64,000 bases of DNA, taken from Eubacteriaceae bacterium. Its GTDB lineage: Bacteria; Bacillota; Clostridia; Lachnospirales; Lachnospiraceae. The stretch is from NCBI GenBank assembly GCA_910574015.1, contig CAJSYQ010000005.1, positions 62,001 through 126,000 of the forward strand, in the 5' to 3' direction. Both the position numbers and the translations under genes were made by a program. The notes beneath the pieces are model-generated. The model was not told where the DNA came from, ran no database searches, and was given only the letters and a program-made list of their open reading frames with translations. Shown here piece by piece: positions 33,733-43,380 of this stretch. How positions within the stretch are numbered: position 1 is the first letter of the stretch; every line of letters starts with the position of its first letter.

Positions 33733-34725
33733 TTACAAAGTAAGCTTTGCCAGAGACGGATCCTCGATGATGGCACCAAGTCCCATGATCACTGTGCTCT
33801 CCGGCTCCTCACAGAGATTGACCTTGAGACCGAGCTGGTCGTATACGAACCGCCCGAGATCCTTGATCCGGCTGGAGCCGCCGGTTATATAGACTCCTGA
33901 CTTGTAAATATCAGAAGAGATCTCCGGTGGTGTGCGCTCCAGAATGATCTTTACGGAATCTACGATGGTCTGGAACAGTTCGATCAGGGCGTCATATACA
34001 TCCTTGCCAGTGATGGTGATCTCACTGGGCAGTCCGGTCACAAGATTTCTGCCGCAGATATCGATGGTCTCCTCCGTGACATAAGCGGATCCAATGGTTT
34101 TCTTAATAAGTTCTGCTGTCTTTTCTCCGATGACAAAGTTTTTATCCTTCTTGATCTTACTTATGATGACCTCATCGAATTTATTTCCCCCCACCGGGAT
34201 CAGCCGGCTCAGGACGATCCCTCCCAGGGACAGTACGGAAATTTCTGTAGTGTTGGCTCCAATGTCTACCACAAGTGTCCCTGTGGATTTCGTGATATCA
34301 AGGCTCATGCCAAGGGCATCGGCAATCGGTTTCTCCACGACATAGATTTTTTTTGGTTTCAGGTTTGTATTGGAAATCAGTTCAAAGTACGCCCTCTTTT
34401 CTACCTCCGTGATATCCGTCGGAACTGCGATATAATAGTCGGCCCCCTTTAACTTGCGCTTTCCGTCCAGCTGCTGAAAAAAGTAATCGATCATGGACTG
34501 CATATTTCCGATATCCGCGATCACACCGTTTTTCACAGGATATGACACCTCAATGTTTACCGGCGCCTTCTCATACATTTCAAAGGCTTCGTTCCCCACA
34601 GCAAATGTATGATTTTTATTATACACAGCAATTACGCTTTTTTCATGGAGGATCACACCCTCTCCATTTTTATAGAATTTAATGGAACTTGTCCCGAAAT
34701 CAATACCAATTGCTTTTCCTAACAT
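33733..34725 (-). CDS. mreB: rod shape-determining protein MreB
   Basis: Actin-like filament protein that guides lateral wall synthesis. The 330-residue protein has the nucleotide-binding motifs IGIDFGTSSIKFY, LVVDIGANTTEISVLSLGG and GVYITGGSSRIKDL, and VEKPIADALG. It could be any of MreB, Mbl or MreBH; the presence of mreC next to it favours MreB. It follows radC on the same strand and could be co-transcribed with it. Confidence 0.94.
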   Translation of the reverse strand: MLGKAIGIDFGTSSIKFYKNGEGVILHEKSVIAVYNKNHTFAVGNEAFEMYEKAPVNIEVSYPVKNGVIADIGNMQSMIDYFFQQLDGKRKLKGADYYIAVPTDITEVEKRAYFELISNTNLKPKKIYVVEKPIADALGMSLDITKSTGTLVVDIGANTTEISVLSLGGIVLSRLIPVGGNKFDEVIISKIKKDKNFVIGEKTAELIKKTIGSAYVTEETIDICGRNLVTGLPSEITITGKDVYDALIELFQTIVDSVKIILERTPPEISSDIYKSGVYITGGSSRIKDLGRFVYDQLGLKVNLCEEPESTVIMGLGAIIEDPSLAKLTL

Positions 34726-34795
34726 TTACATTCTCCCTCTCTTTTTGCTATGATAAAAGTCCGCCGCCGGCGGGATTTCCGCTTTGAAGCCGGCA

Positions 34796-35503
34796 TTACA
34801 GATAGCCTCTCTCTTTCAGGCTGATATATTGATTATCACCGATAATGATATGATCCATCAGCGGGATCCCGATGAGACCGGAAGCTTCTCTCAGCTGCCT
34901 GGTCATCTGAATGTCCTCCACACTGGGTTCTGGATCACCACTTGGGTGATTATGTAGAACCACATAATGAGCCGTGTCATATTTCAGTGCAAGGCGGAGA
35001 ATCTCCCGCGGATTGGCAAGGGAGGACTGAATGGTTCCCTTAAAGACAATCTGATCATGAAGGATCCTGCCGCCGGCATCCATGAAGGCCGCATACAGAT
35101 GCTCTGTCTCAAGACTGCGCATCTCAGCCATAAAATAATCTGCCACCTCACAGGGACAGGTCAGCTTGGAGGAAGGACTTCGAGTCTGCCGGGCCAGCCG
35201 TTTTGATAATTCCGCCACGCACAGAAGCTGGATTGCCTTAACCTTTCCCACACCTTTCACCTGAACCAGCTCTTTCAGCGACAGATGATGCAGTCCGATA
35301 AGCCCCCTGTATGACGGGTGGAGTTCGAGAATCTCCATTGCCAGCTGAAGGCTAGTACGGTCTCTGGTTCCTGTTTTAATGATCACCGCCAGAAGTTCTG
35401 CATCCGATAAAGTACCGGCACCATACCGGATACATTTTTCATAAGGCTTTTCTGACACCGGTAATTGTTTCATTGTGTAATTTTTATTTTCCATACGACA
35501 CAT
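34796..35503 (-). CDS. radC: RadC/JAB-domain protein
   Basis: The 235-residue protein has a helix-hairpin-helix region (LVQVKGVGKVKAIQLL) and a JAMM metalloprotease-like domain with LHNHPSGDPEPS...D, complete with HxH and Asp metal ligands. It was named for DNA repair but no repair function is established; the fold suggests a zinc hydrolase. No convincing ribosome site precedes the ATG at 35503; ATG 35494 is equally possible. It is usually next to mreB in Firmicutes, as here. Confidence 0.9.
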   Translation of the reverse strand: MCRMENKNYTMKQLPVSEKPYEKCIRYGAGTLSDAELLAVIIKTGTRDRTSLQLAMEILELHPSYRGLIGLHHLSLKELVQVKGVGKVKAIQLLCVAELSKRLARQTRSPSSKLTCPCEVADYFMAEMRSLETEHLYAAFMDAGGRILHDQIVFKGTIQSSLANPREILRLALKYDTAHYVVLHNHPSGDPEPSVEDIQMTRQLREASGLIGIPLMDHIIIGDNQYISLKERGYL

Positions 35504-35611
35504 TTGTCAATCTATCAGTACTCAAACATAGTCATTTTACCATATATTGATAGAAAAGTATACCTCTTAACTAAGTTTTTTATGTGAATTTTTCCATCCA
35601 TCCAACAGTGT

Positions 35612-36901
35612 TCATGGTAATTCGACAAAACCGCCATCCAGCATATTCTGCAGTGTTTTCAGAATTCCCAGCTTGCCGTGATGCCATGTGATCCCCCCCT
35701 GGAAAAACACGCTGTAGGGCGGCTCAATGGGAGCGTCGGCGCTGAGTTCGATGGAGGAGCCCTGAACGAAAGCACCCGCCGCCATGATCACATCACTGTG
35801 GTATCCCGGCATGGCATATGGCTCTGGCAGAACATAAGAATCCACCGGAGCTGCCTGCTGTATCCCCTGACAGAAGGCAATGACCCTCTCCGGGCTGCCA
35901 AAGGCGATTGCCTGAATGATATCATACCGCTCCTCTGTACCGTCCGGGCTGGCCGTAAATCCGAGTTTTTCATAGAGCCTTGCCGCGAATATGGCCGATT
36001 TCAGCGCTCCGGCAACGACTGACGGCGCAAGAAACAATCCCTGATAGAAGGAAGGATTGATATGCAGAGAAGCCCCCACCTCTTTGCCCAGTCCCGGGGC
36101 TGTCAGGCGGCAGGCGGCAAGTTCCACCAGATCCCGGCGACCCACAATGTATCCTCCCATAGGCGCCAGTCCGCCGCCGGGATTTTTAATAAGAGAACCG
36201 ACGCAGAGATCCGCTCCCACATCCGAGGGTTCTGCCGTCTCCACAAATTCACCATAGCAATTGTCAACCATACAGATCACGTCCGGGCGGATGCTTTTGA
36301 TGAAACGGATCAGTTCCCCGATGCGCTCCACGGAGAAAGTTTTCCGCAGGGCATAGCCCTTTGAGCGCTGGATCGTCACAAGCTTTGTCCTGTCATTCAA
36401 TGCCTGCCGGATACCGTCATAGTCGAATCCGCTGTCCGGCAGAAGGTCTACCTGCCGGTAGGATATACCAAATTCACGGAGAGATCCTTTCGTGCTGGTT
36501 CCCTCAAGCCCAATGATTCCCTCCAATGTGTCATAGGGCTTTCCTACCGGTGAGAGCAGCTCGTCCCCGGGTCTCAGTATAGAAGACAGGGCGATGGTGA
36601 GGGCATGGGTCCCGCATGTGATCTGGGAGCGCACCAGGGCATCCTCCGTGTGAAAGATATCGGCATAAACCTTCTCCAGTGTATCCCTTCCGGAATCATT
36701 GTATCCATATCCGGTGGTTCCCTGAAGATGGCATTCACTGACACGGTTTTTCTGCATGGCATGGATCACCTTTAATTGGTTGATCTCGGCTCTGTCATCG
36801 ATAGCTGCAAACCGTTCTTCTATCTCGGACAGTATCTGGTCTCCCAGTTCAAGCACCTGGTTCCCGATCCCAAACTGTCTGTACATCTCTTTTTTATCCA
36901 T
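35612..36901 (-). CDS. methionine gamma-lyase-like PLP enzyme (older name aluminium resistance protein)
   Basis: The 429-residue protein belongs to the Met_gamma_lyase family of fold type I PLP enzymes (YnbB in Bacillus), with QGTTGYGYNDSGRDTLE, CGTHALTIALSSILRPGDELLS, VDNCYGEFVE and NPGGGLAPMGGYIVGR. The presumed reaction is elimination from a sulfur or related amino acid, but the physiological substrate is not known. It overlaps the miaA stop (TAATG), so it is the distal gene of the mutS-mutL-miaA operon, a conserved clostridial arrangement. Confidence 0.88.
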   Translation of the reverse strand: MDKKEMYRQFGIGNQVLELGDQILSEIEERFAAIDDRAEINQLKVIHAMQKNRVSECHLQGTTGYGYNDSGRDTLEKVYADIFHTEDALVRSQITCGTHALTIALSSILRPGDELLSPVGKPYDTLEGIIGLEGTSTKGSLREFGISYRQVDLLPDSGFDYDGIRQALNDRTKLVTIQRSKGYALRKTFSVERIGELIRFIKSIRPDVICMVDNCYGEFVETAEPSDVGADLCVGSLIKNPGGGLAPMGGYIVGRRDLVELAACRLTAPGLGKEVGASLHINPSFYQGLFLAPSVVAGALKSAIFAARLYEKLGFTASPDGTEERYDIIQAIAFGSPERVIAFCQGIQQAAPVDSYVLPEPYAMPGYHSDVIMAAGAFVQGSSIELSADAPIEPPYSVFFQGGITWHHGKLGILKTLQNMLDGGFVELP

Positions 36902-37842
36902 TACAATATTCCCCTCTCCTCTGCCATTTTTATCATCGCAGCTACGATATCATCAGTAGAAGCATAATCGTCTTTATCCAGCATCACCACGTCCCGTTCC
37001 CGTCGGAACCAGGTCATCTGTCGTTTGGCAAAATGCCTTGTGTCGCGCTTCAGCCGGTACACCGCCTCTTCCATGGTACATTCTCCTGCCAGCGCCGCCG
37101 CGATCTCTTTGTACCCAAGTCCCTGCATGGATACCAGTTCCCTGCCGTATCCCCTGTCCAGAAGCCCTTGTACTTCCCCGGCAAGCCCCTCTTCCATCAT
37201 CTGATCCACCCGGCGGTCAATTCTCCGATACAATTCCTGACGGTCCATGGTCAGAACCAGATACAGAAAATGGTAAGGCGAAATACGCCTCCGTTCCCTC
37301 TCATTATGAGTAGAAAATTTTTCGCCGGTAAATTCATAGTATTCCAGCGCCCGTATCACACGCTTCACATTGTTTACATGAATGGCTTCCGCCGATTCCG
37401 GGTCCACCTGCCGAAGCCTGTCATGAAGCTGCCGGCCCCCCTTCTCTGCTGCTTCTCTCTGAAGCCGGCGGCGGAAGCTGTCATCCTGCTGGCCTTCGGC
37501 AAAGGCGATATCATATAAGACCGCCTGAATATAAAATCCGGTGCCGCCTGCCAGTATGGGAAGCTTTCCTCTGGCATGGATATCCTGGATACATTCTTTC
37601 ACCCTTTTCTGAAAGAGAAATACATTAAATTCCTGATCCGGCTCCCATTCATCTATCATATAGTGTGGAATGCCCTGCTGTTGATCCGGCAGGATTTTTG
37701 CCGTGCCTATATCCATATACCGGTATACCTGCATCGAGTCTGCAGAGATAATCTCACCTCCTGCGGCTTTGGCCAGCCGCAGGGAGATCTCGGTTTTTCC
37801 CACCGCAGTGGGACCAGTAAGTATCAGTACAGGTAGCTGCAA
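36901..37842 (-). CDS. miaA: tRNA dimethylallyltransferase
   Basis: Adds an isopentenyl group to A37 of tRNAs that read codons starting with U. The 313-residue protein has a P-loop GPTAVGKTEIS, ISADSMQVYRYMDIGTAK, and C-terminal QGLGYKEIAAAL and RQMTWFRRE. It starts with TTG, seven bases after GGGAG. It lies 36 bp behind mutL. Confidence 0.96.
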   Translation of the reverse strand: MQLPVLILTGPTAVGKTEISLRLAKAAGGEIISADSMQVYRYMDIGTAKILPDQQQGIPHYMIDEWEPDQEFNVFLFQKRVKECIQDIHARGKLPILAGGTGFYIQAVLYDIAFAEGQQDDSFRRRLQREAAEKGGRQLHDRLRQVDPESAEAIHVNNVKRVIRALEYYEFTGEKFSTHNERERRRISPYHFLYLVLTMDRQELYRRIDRRVDQMMEEGLAGEVQGLLDRGYGRELVSMQGLGYKEIAAALAGECTMEEAVYRLKRDTRHFAKRQMTWFRRERDVVMLDKDDYASTDDIVAAMIKMAEERGIL

Positions 37843-37878
37843 AACAATCTCCCTTCTTTCCGCCCGGCAAGAGCCAGA

Positions 37879-39726
37879 CTAAATGATCCGTTTAAATTTC
37901 TTCTCAAATTCCTGTCTTGTCATGGCAATGGTGGTGGGTCTGCCATGGGGACAATGAAATGGCTCCGCAGCCAGAAGCATCTGTCCAAACAACTGATCCG
38001 CCTCGGCAAAAGAGAGGCTGTTATTTCCTTTTACCGCTGCCTGGCAGGCCATGGCAGCGCAGTGGTCAAGTACCATTTCCGGCTTGCTGTGGGCACCTTC
38101 TCTTATGAGGCTGTCCAGCATTTCCAAAAACAATTCTTTCGGTGCCAGATTGAGAAAATCCGCCGGCACCCCAGTGATCAGATATTCCCTGTCCCCGAAG
38201 GGTTCCAGGACAAAACCAATGTTCTCAAATACGCTGGCATATTCTTTCAGTACTTGAATCTCCCGGCCCGACAATGTCACCACAACAGGCGCCGCCAGAT
38301 TCTGCGTAAGCCCCTTTTTGTTCCGCAGTCTCTCCATCAGTTTCTCATATAATACCTTTTCATGAGCTGCATGCTGATCGATGATCAGCAGCTCCGACTT
38401 ATATTCCACAAGCCAGTATGTGTCAAACACCTGCCCGATAATGCGAAAACGGGGCCTGTCCTCAGGAACCAGAATCCTCTCCTGAAGGAACTTTTGCGGC
38501 CGTGGAACCGGATCGTTCCACACGGTGTTTTCTGCCGCCACTGGGACGCTCTGCGGCTGCGATTCCAATGATTCCAATGGAACGGGATTCCCACTGCCAG
38601 CGGACTGCTCCCTGAGCCGGTTCTCCTCAAAAGGCTCCGGCGATTTCTCCTGTGGGACCTTTTCTTTCCTGGCTGAATTTGCAATCTCTCTTTGGAGCGG
38701 TTTTTCTTTCTTCCCAGATTCAAGAGATACCTCCGGGATCAGCGAGAGGTTCTTTAACTGCTCCTTTATGGAATCATAAAACAGGCGGTAGACCACCTCC
38801 TGGTCAGTAAACCGCGCTTCCATTTTGGATGGATGGACATTCACATCAATACAGGAGCTGTCAATGGTAAGCAAAAGAGCCGTAAAGGGATACCGGCGGC
38901 TCATCAGAAAATCTTTGTAGGCATGTTCTATGGCACTGGTGATCACCGGACTTTTGATGTACCGGCCATTCACGAAATAATTGATAAATGTCCGATTTCC
39001 CCTGGAGAGCTCCGGTTTCCCGATAAATCCCCTCAGACGGATGCCGCCATTTTCTGCCTCCATCGGTATAAGGCAATTGGTTATGTCTGCGCCATAGTTA
39101 TAAAAAATATTCGTTTTCAGATTCCCGTCCCCGGAGGTCTGCAGTCTGCTCCTGCCATCCACAATAAAATGAAACCGTATTTCGGGATGGCCCAGGGTAT
39201 AACGCTGCACCAGATCCTGTATATAATTTCCTTCCGTCGTCTTTGTTTTCAGAAATTTCCTTCTGGCCGGCGTATTATAGAACAGATTCCTCATTATAAA
39301 GGTAGTGCCCTCCGGACACCCGATCTCTTCCCGTTTTTTTTCGGCCCCCCCCTCAATCTCATAATGAGTCCCGGTGATCTCTTCCCTGCGGCGGGTGATC
39401 AGCTCTACCTGGGCCACGGCAGCGATGCTGGACAATGCCTCTCCCCGGAATCCAAGGCTTTGGACGGTAAAAAGATCCTCCACGGAGCGGATTTTGCTTG
39501 TGGCATGGGGAAGAAATGCGGCCGGCACCTCATCCTGCGGAATCCCAGTTCCGTTATCCGTAACCCGGATAAAAGAAATCCCACCCTCCTTGATCTCTAT
39601 GGTAATGGCTGTCGCCCCGGCATCCATGGAATTCTCCACGAGCTCCTTTACGACAGCCATGGGCCGTTCTATTACCTCACCAGCAGCGATCTGATTGATC
39701 GTCGCCTGATCTAAAACCTGGATCAT
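37879..39726 (-). CDS. mutL: DNA mismatch repair protein MutL
   Basis: MutL couples mismatch recognition to strand incision. The 615-residue protein has GHKL ATPase motifs (IAAGEVIERPMAVVKELVENSMDAGA, DNGTGI, RGEALSSI) and a C-terminal endonuclease domain. That domain has DQHAAHEKVLYE, which matches the DQHA-x2-E-x4-E nicking motif, and CPHGRPT, so it is the nicking type used by bacteria without MutH. ATG 39726 is chosen because AAAGGAG lies eight bases upstream; it overlaps the mutS stop (TAATG). A Gln/Pro/Ser-rich linker occupies about 350-420. Confidence 0.97.
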   Translation of the reverse strand: MIQVLDQATINQIAAGEVIERPMAVVKELVENSMDAGATAITIEIKEGGISFIRVTDNGTGIPQDEVPAAFLPHATSKIRSVEDLFTVQSLGFRGEALSSIAAVAQVELITRRREEITGTHYEIEGGAEKKREEIGCPEGTTFIMRNLFYNTPARRKFLKTKTTEGNYIQDLVQRYTLGHPEIRFHFIVDGRSRLQTSGDGNLKTNIFYNYGADITNCLIPMEAENGGIRLRGFIGKPELSRGNRTFINYFVNGRYIKSPVITSAIEHAYKDFLMSRRYPFTALLLTIDSSCIDVNVHPSKMEARFTDQEVVYRLFYDSIKEQLKNLSLIPEVSLESGKKEKPLQREIANSARKEKVPQEKSPEPFEENRLREQSAGSGNPVPLESLESQPQSVPVAAENTVWNDPVPRPQKFLQERILVPEDRPRFRIIGQVFDTYWLVEYKSELLIIDQHAAHEKVLYEKLMERLRNKKGLTQNLAAPVVVTLSGREIQVLKEYASVFENIGFVLEPFGDREYLITGVPADFLNLAPKELFLEMLDSLIREGAHSKPEMVLDHCAAMACQAAVKGNNSLSFAEADQLFGQMLLAAEPFHCPHGRPTTIAMTRQEFEKKFKRII

Positions 39727-42362
39727 TACCATTTCTCCTTTAACTGATTCTGCCATTTATATATGAGATTCATCGCATCCATCGGCGTCACTCCAGTGAG
39801 ATCGATATCCCGCAGTTCAAACAGGATATTATCTGTCTGGCTTCCTCCCATGGCATCGAAGATAGACAGCTGTGTCATTCCATCGGCATGCGCTGGTACA
39901 GACCGGTCCAGATCCATCCCAGTAAGCTCTTTTCCCTCGTTGGTCTGTTCCAAATCATCAGCAATCTCCCGTGCCCGGCCAAGCACCTCCGCCGGCACAC
40001 CTGCCAGCTTTGCAACCTGGATCCCATAGCTGCGGTCCGCTCCGCCCTTTACGATCTTCCGCAGGAAAACAATCTCCTCCCCGTCTTCCTTTACGGCGAT
40101 ACAGTAATTCTGAACGCCTTCCAGCTTGCCCTCCAGTTCCGTCAGTTCATGGTAATGTGTGGCAAATAAGGTTTTTGCCCCTATCTTCTTTTTATCTACA
40201 ATATGCTCCACAACCGCCCAGGCAATACTGAGGCCGTCGAAGGTGCTGGTGCCGCGTCCGATCTCATCCAGTATGATAAGACTGTTCCTAGTTGCATTAT
40301 GCAGGATATTGGCTACCTCCGTCATCTCCACCATAAAGGTGCTCTGACCGCTGGCGAGATCATCGGATGCCCCGACACGGGTGAAAATGCGGTCTACCAG
40401 GGAGAGATCCGCCGCCTCCGCCGGCACAAAAGATCCGATCTGGGCCATCAGGACGATCAGGGCTGTCTGCCGCATATAGGTTGATTTACCTGCCATATTG
40501 GGACCTGTTATAATAACAACACGGTGGGTATCCTTATCCAGATAAGTATCATTGGCGATAAACATATCATTCTCGATCATCTGTTCGATCACCGGATGTC
40601 GTCCCTCCCGGATCTCCATCGTCCCCGTCCGGTTCAGCTTCGGACGGACATAGTGGTTGTGCTCTGCCACATAGGCAAGGGAGGCAAGCATATCCAGTGT
40701 CGCGATTACCCCTGCGGTATTCTGGATCCGTTCCATCTGTTCAAAAATCCGGTTCCTGAGATCGCAGAACACGGCATATTCCAGACTGTACAGCCGTTCC
40801 TCCGCTCCCAGGATCACATCCTCCATCTCTTTTAACTCCTGGGTGGTGAAACGCTCTGCATTGGTCAGTGTCTGTTTCCTTACCCAGGAATCCGGAACCT
40901 GATCGAGATAGGATTTGGTCACCTCCAGGTAATAACCAAAGACTTTATTGTACTTGATCCGGAGGTTTTTTATGCCTGTACTCTCCCTCTCCCGGGCTTC
41001 CAGCTGCGCCAGCCAGTCCTTTCCCTCCGTCTTGGCATTCCGCAGTTTATCAATCTCCGGGTGGTATCCTGTTTTAAAGATACCGCCCTCGCGGACGGAA
41101 ATAGGAGGCTCTTCTACAATGGCGTTGTGGATCATCTCATAAATATCCTCCAGCGGATCCAGCTGTTCATATAATTTTTGAAAGAGCCCGGAGTGAAACC
41201 CGTCACATAAAAAACGGATATGAGGCAGCATGGACAGGGAAGACTCCAGGGCTGTCATATCTCTGGGATTCACCGTTTTATAACTGATCCTGCTGAGCAG
41301 GCGCTCCAGATCATAGACGGAATTCATGTATTCACGCATCTCTTCTCTGGTGATAACATTTTCATTTAACTCTTCAATGGCATCATACCGCTGCAGAATC
41401 TCTGTTTCATCGATCAGCGGCTGTTCCAGGCAGCTTCTCAGCTTTCGCGCTCCCATTGCCGTTTTCGTCCGATCCAGCACCCAGAGAAGGGAACCTCGTT
41501 TCTGTTTTTCCCTGAGCGTCTCTACGAGTTCAAGATTTCTTCTCGTATTCCTGTCCAGCAGCATGTATTTTCCGGTCCGGTATGGTGTTAGTCTGGAAAT
41601 ATGGGCGAGAGAGCATTTTTGTGTCTCCTCCAGATACTGCATCACACAGCCTGCCGCAATGAGGCCAATGGTATATTCCTGCAGTCCCAGTCCCTCTAGT
41701 GTGCTGACCTGAAAATGTGTGCACAGGATCCGGCGGCACGTATCCTTATCGAAATATCTGGGATCCAATGCGGAGATGGCAATATTCAGCCGTTCTGTCA
41801 GGTCTGTCAGATCCGCTCCGCTTATGTAAAAGGAATCGTTGCAGATAATCTCTGCCGGCATATATTTATTTACTTCATCCAGAAGACCGCCAAGATGATC
41901 CACCTCTGTGAGAAGATATTCTCCTGTTGTGACATCCACCACCGAGATTCCGAAACTTCCTTCCGTTGAGACGATTCCCATCAGGTAATTATTCCTGGTC
42001 TCATCCAGAGAAGAGGTAAAACAGTTTGTCCCCGGCGTCACAATGCGGATCACATCCCGTTTTACCAGTCCCTTTGCCTCCTTGGGATCCTCTACCTGTT
42101 CGCAGATGGCCACCTTATAGCCTCTTTCCACCAGACGGTTGATGTATCCCTCCGCAGAATGAAAGGGGACACCACACATGGGTGCCCTTTCTTTTAATCC
42201 ACAGCTTTTACCAGTAAGAGTGATCTCCAATTCCTTCGATGCGGTCAGGGCATCGTCAAAAAACATTTCATAGAAATCACCCAGGCGGTAAAAGAGGATA
42301 CAGTCTTTATATTCTTCCTTCGTCTCCATGTATTGCTGCATCATCGGTGTCAACTGTTCCAT
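39726..42362 (-). CDS. mutS: DNA mismatch repair protein MutS
   Basis: MutS finds mismatches and small loops. The 878-residue protein has the mismatch-probing FYEMF motif near residue 35, connector and lever domains, Walker A GPNMAGKSTYM, the Walker B region LIILDEIGRGTSTFDG and ATHYHELTEL, and a C-terminal tail with LFELRDIDL. ATG 42362 is preferred because GGAGG falls in front of it, inside the longer frame that starts at 42374. It begins the mutS-mutL-miaA run, downstream of the SH3 protein gene. Confidence 0.97.
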   Translation of the reverse strand: MEQLTPMMQQYMETKEEYKDCILFYRLGDFYEMFFDDALTASKELEITLTGKSCGLKERAPMCGVPFHSAEGYINRLVERGYKVAICEQVEDPKEAKGLVKRDVIRIVTPGTNCFTSSLDETRNNYLMGIVSTEGSFGISVVDVTTGEYLLTEVDHLGGLLDEVNKYMPAEIICNDSFYISGADLTDLTERLNIAISALDPRYFDKDTCRRILCTHFQVSTLEGLGLQEYTIGLIAAGCVMQYLEETQKCSLAHISRLTPYRTGKYMLLDRNTRRNLELVETLREKQKRGSLLWVLDRTKTAMGARKLRSCLEQPLIDETEILQRYDAIEELNENVITREEMREYMNSVYDLERLLSRISYKTVNPRDMTALESSLSMLPHIRFLCDGFHSGLFQKLYEQLDPLEDIYEMIHNAIVEEPPISVREGGIFKTGYHPEIDKLRNAKTEGKDWLAQLEARERESTGIKNLRIKYNKVFGYYLEVTKSYLDQVPDSWVRKQTLTNAERFTTQELKEMEDVILGAEERLYSLEYAVFCDLRNRIFEQMERIQNTAGVIATLDMLASLAYVAEHNHYVRPKLNRTGTMEIREGRHPVIEQMIENDMFIANDTYLDKDTHRVVIITGPNMAGKSTYMRQTALIVLMAQIGSFVPAEAADLSLVDRIFTRVGASDDLASGQSTFMVEMTEVANILHNATRNSLIILDEIGRGTSTFDGLSIAWAVVEHIVDKKKIGAKTLFATHYHELTELEGKLEGVQNYCIAVKEDGEEIVFLRKIVKGGADRSYGIQVAKLAGVPAEVLGRAREIADDLEQTNEGKELTGMDLDRSVPAHADGMTQLSIFDAMGGSQTDNILFELRDIDLTGVTPMDAMNLIYKWQNQLKEKW

Positions 42363-42392
42363 GGTTTCCTCCATTCGTATGGCATAATCCGG

Positions 42393-43196
42393 TCAATCCC
42401 CCTGGGGCTCCGATGTATTCTGGGGCGGCTCTGTCGGCGCCTGCGTCGGTTTCTCTGTGGGAGCAGGGGTGGGTGCCTTCGTCGGCACCGGTGTCGGTTC
42501 CGGAGTGACTACAGCGGCCGTTTCCAAGGGCTCTGGTGCCGGAGTCGGGGTTTCTTTCGGAGACTCTGTTTTCACTGGCGGTTTCTTCGTCGGCTTCGGC
42601 GTCGGTTTCTTCGTCGGTTTGATGGTCGGCTTCGGCGTTTTCTCTGGCCGCTCTGTCGCCCTGGCAGTGGGGGCAGGGGTCGCCGTCGCAATAGGAGCCG
42701 GCTTCTCCTTGGATAAATACATGGTATTGATATATCCCTCCGTGCCATTATAATCCACCTTAAACCACTCTTCTTTTTCCAGTTCAAGCAATTTCAATTT
42801 TGTGCCGGAGGGTACCTTTGTCACCACCGAGGCGGACAGGGATGCCTCACTCCGCATATTTACATAAGCTGTTGTATATGCAAATTCACCAGCCTTCAAA
42901 TCTTCGTCTGAGCTGCCAAAATCGTCTTCTGATATGATAGGATTCTCCGGCGGCTGGGTTGCGACTGCCGAATCCTCGTCATTATCCACCGTGACCGCAC
43001 TGGACGTCGCCATATCATCCGCTCCGTCATCTGAAACGGTGTTGGACGAACCCTTTCCCCAGTAGATCCCCAACATAACAATGCTGATCAGCACTACCAC
43101 GGCCATTAAAATGCTAACTGCAAACATGGAAATCTCAAATCCCCGGTGTTCGGCAGTTTTCATTTTTTCAAAAAAGTTAACTTTCCTCTCTTCCAT
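42393..43196 (-). CDS. membrane-anchored SH3-domain protein with Pro/Thr/Lys-rich tail
   Basis: The 267-residue protein has a membrane span at about residues 21-45, an acidic linker, a bacterial SH3b domain at about 100-160 (AYVNMRSEASLSASVVTKVPSGTKLKLL, WFKVDYNGTEGYINTMYL), and a tail of TPxP/TKKP repeats from about 165 on. SH3b domains bind peptidoglycan. The tail is likely extended through the wall, like PT-rich spacers. ATG 43196 is preferred to GTG 43208 because AAGGAG then has workable spacing. It is divergent from lexA and leads into mutS; a physiological link is not evident. Confidence 0.8.
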   Translation of the reverse strand: MEERKVNFFEKMKTAEHRGFEISMFAVSILMAVVVLISIVMLGIYWGKGSSNTVSDDGADDMATSSAVTVDNDEDSAVATQPPENPIISEDDFGSSDEDLKAGEFAYTTAYVNMRSEASLSASVVTKVPSGTKLKLLELEKEEWFKVDYNGTEGYINTMYLSKEKPAPIATATPAPTARATERPEKTPKPTIKPTKKPTPKPTKKPPVKTESPKETPTPAPEPLETAAVVTPEPTPVPTKAPTPAPTEKPTQAPTEPPQNTSEPQGD

Positions 43197-43232
43197 TCCT
43201 TCGTACACTCCTTACTATCTTAATCTTTGTTT

Positions 43233-43261
43233 ATTATAACCACTCTGATGTATTTTGTCCA
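43233..43261 (-). promoter_or_regulatory. sigma-A promoter of the SH3 protein-mutS operon
   Basis: On the minus strand TGGACA (43261-43256) and TATAAT (43238-43233) are separated by 17 bp. It starts 28 bp from the nearer LexA box of the divergent lexA promoter. Confidence 0.75.
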
Positions 43262-43288
43262 TAAAAAAATGGTTTTTAAAACAAAAAA

Positions 43289-43354
43289 GAACATTTGTTT
43301 GACAATGTGTAAAAACTATGTTATATTTGTAAATAAGAGACCAAACAGAAGTTT
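43289..43354 (+). promoter_or_regulatory. lexA promoter with two LexA boxes
   Basis: GAAC-N4-GTTT at 43289-43300 overlaps the -35 TTGACA (43299-43304); TATATT at 43322-43327 is 17 bp away. A second box AAAC-N4-GTTT at 43343-43354, a near-perfect palindrome CAAACAGAAGTTTG, lies just past the -10. This is classical autorepression of lexA, inferred from sequence. Confidence 0.8.
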
Positions 43355-43380
43355 GTGTACAAAAAGGAGGAGCCGGTTCC

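Noticed and set aside
35612-36901. Aluminium resistance protein
   Set aside because: This old label has no support in the sequence; the fold is a PLP-dependent methionine gamma-lyase-like enzyme.
38833-39714. 293-codon plus-strand open frame
   Set aside because: Antisense shadow of the mutL ATPase domain, whose motifs are all present on the minus strand.
42400-42700. CRISPR-like or satellite repeat array
   Set aside because: The repeated bases are codons of the Pro/Thr/Lys tail of the SH3 protein, without spacers or uniform repeat length.
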